Below are positions 13,483-13,533 of a stretch of DNA of 13,533 bases, one piece after another. The translations under genes and the position numbers were made by a program. Positions within the stretch are counted from its first letter, which is position 1. Each line of letters begins with the position of its first letter. This stretch comes from an uncultured bacterium (GTDB taxonomy: Bacteria > Bacillota > Clostridia > Lachnospirales > Lachnospiraceae): positions 1-13,533 of the forward strand of contig CAMGRE010000044.1 in NCBI GenBank assembly GCA_946061355.1, read 5' to 3'. The notes beneath the pieces are model-generated. The model had not been told where the DNA came from and did no database searches. It worked only from the letters and a program-made list of their open reading frames with translations.

Positions 13483-13533
13483 TTATCCAAAGAGTTCCTT
13501 CAAAAACCGCTCCTTTTCATCTTCCTGCCGCAA
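13483..13533 (-). CDS. 3' end of an unidentified upstream gene
   Basis: The frame is open from the window edge for 16 codons (ending ERFLKELFG) and stops with TAA at 13485..13483, 27 bp before the chosen start of the PEGA lipoprotein gene. Its stop codon directly precedes an in-frame ATG of that gene (TAAATG). The charged end suggests a soluble protein, but the fragment is too short to identify. It may be chance coding, though the close spacing suggests the same operon. Confidence 0.5.
   Translation of the reverse strand: MRQEDEKERFLKELFG

Noticed and set aside
1..13533. tRNA genes, CRISPR arrays, insertion sequences or phage genes
   Set aside because: I saw no cloverleaf-like segment, regular spaced repeats, transposase motifs or terminal inverted repeats. 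The only tandem repeat is the coding one in the PEGA lipoprotein.

Overview
The window reads as a chromosomal core segment of a spore-forming Clostridia bacterium, most likely Lachnospiraceae. This rests on protein style, moderate GC content, strong AGGAGG-type ribosome binding sites, and the gene order mazG-hup-rqcP-yabP-yabQ-divIC-spoIIE-tilS-hpt-ftsH. That order corresponds to the mazG/yabN-to-ftsH region near the origin in Bacillus subtilis, with changes. I see no mobile element, CRISPR array, tRNA or rRNA.

Layout. Positions 2-1648 (+) hold an oligo-1,6-glucosidase-like GH13 enzyme cut by the left edge. It converges on a neopullulanase/cyclomaltodextrinase-like GH13 enzyme at 1702-3834 (-). 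A 288-bp AT-rich intergenic region (3835-4122) follows. It holds a symmetrical terminator, a candidate promoter and a run of eight G. Everything from 4123 to the right edge is on the minus strand. In transcription order it runs: the tail of an unknown gene (13483-13533), a PEGA-domain lipoprotein, mazG, hup, rqcP, yabP, yabQ, divIC, spoIIE, tilS, hpt and ftsH.

The long gene row seems to be divided into several transcription units by signals that can be read directly. hup has a near-consensus vegetative promoter and a terminator. yabP-yabQ is preceded by a sigma-E-type promoter carrying a SpoIIID-like site. divIC has a vegetative-type promoter inside the end of yabQ, followed by a terminator. 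spoIIE has a promoter with the unusual 21-bp spacer known from Spo0A-activated promoters. tilS-hpt-ftsH may start from a promoter placed so close to tilS that the message would be leaderless. Genes for growth (nucleotide sanitation, DNA packaging, ribosome rescue, division, tRNA modification, purine salvage, membrane proteolysis) thus alternate with sporulation genes, each apparently under its own control.

The most unusual protein is SpoIIE. It keeps the complete PP2C phosphatase domain and part of the central region but has no membrane domain, and nothing upstream looks like a lost or split N-terminus. MazG has a degenerate second domain. I did not find a wholly new system. The novelty lies in the soluble SpoIIE, the promoter architecture, and a possible short transcript between ftsH and the amylase gene.
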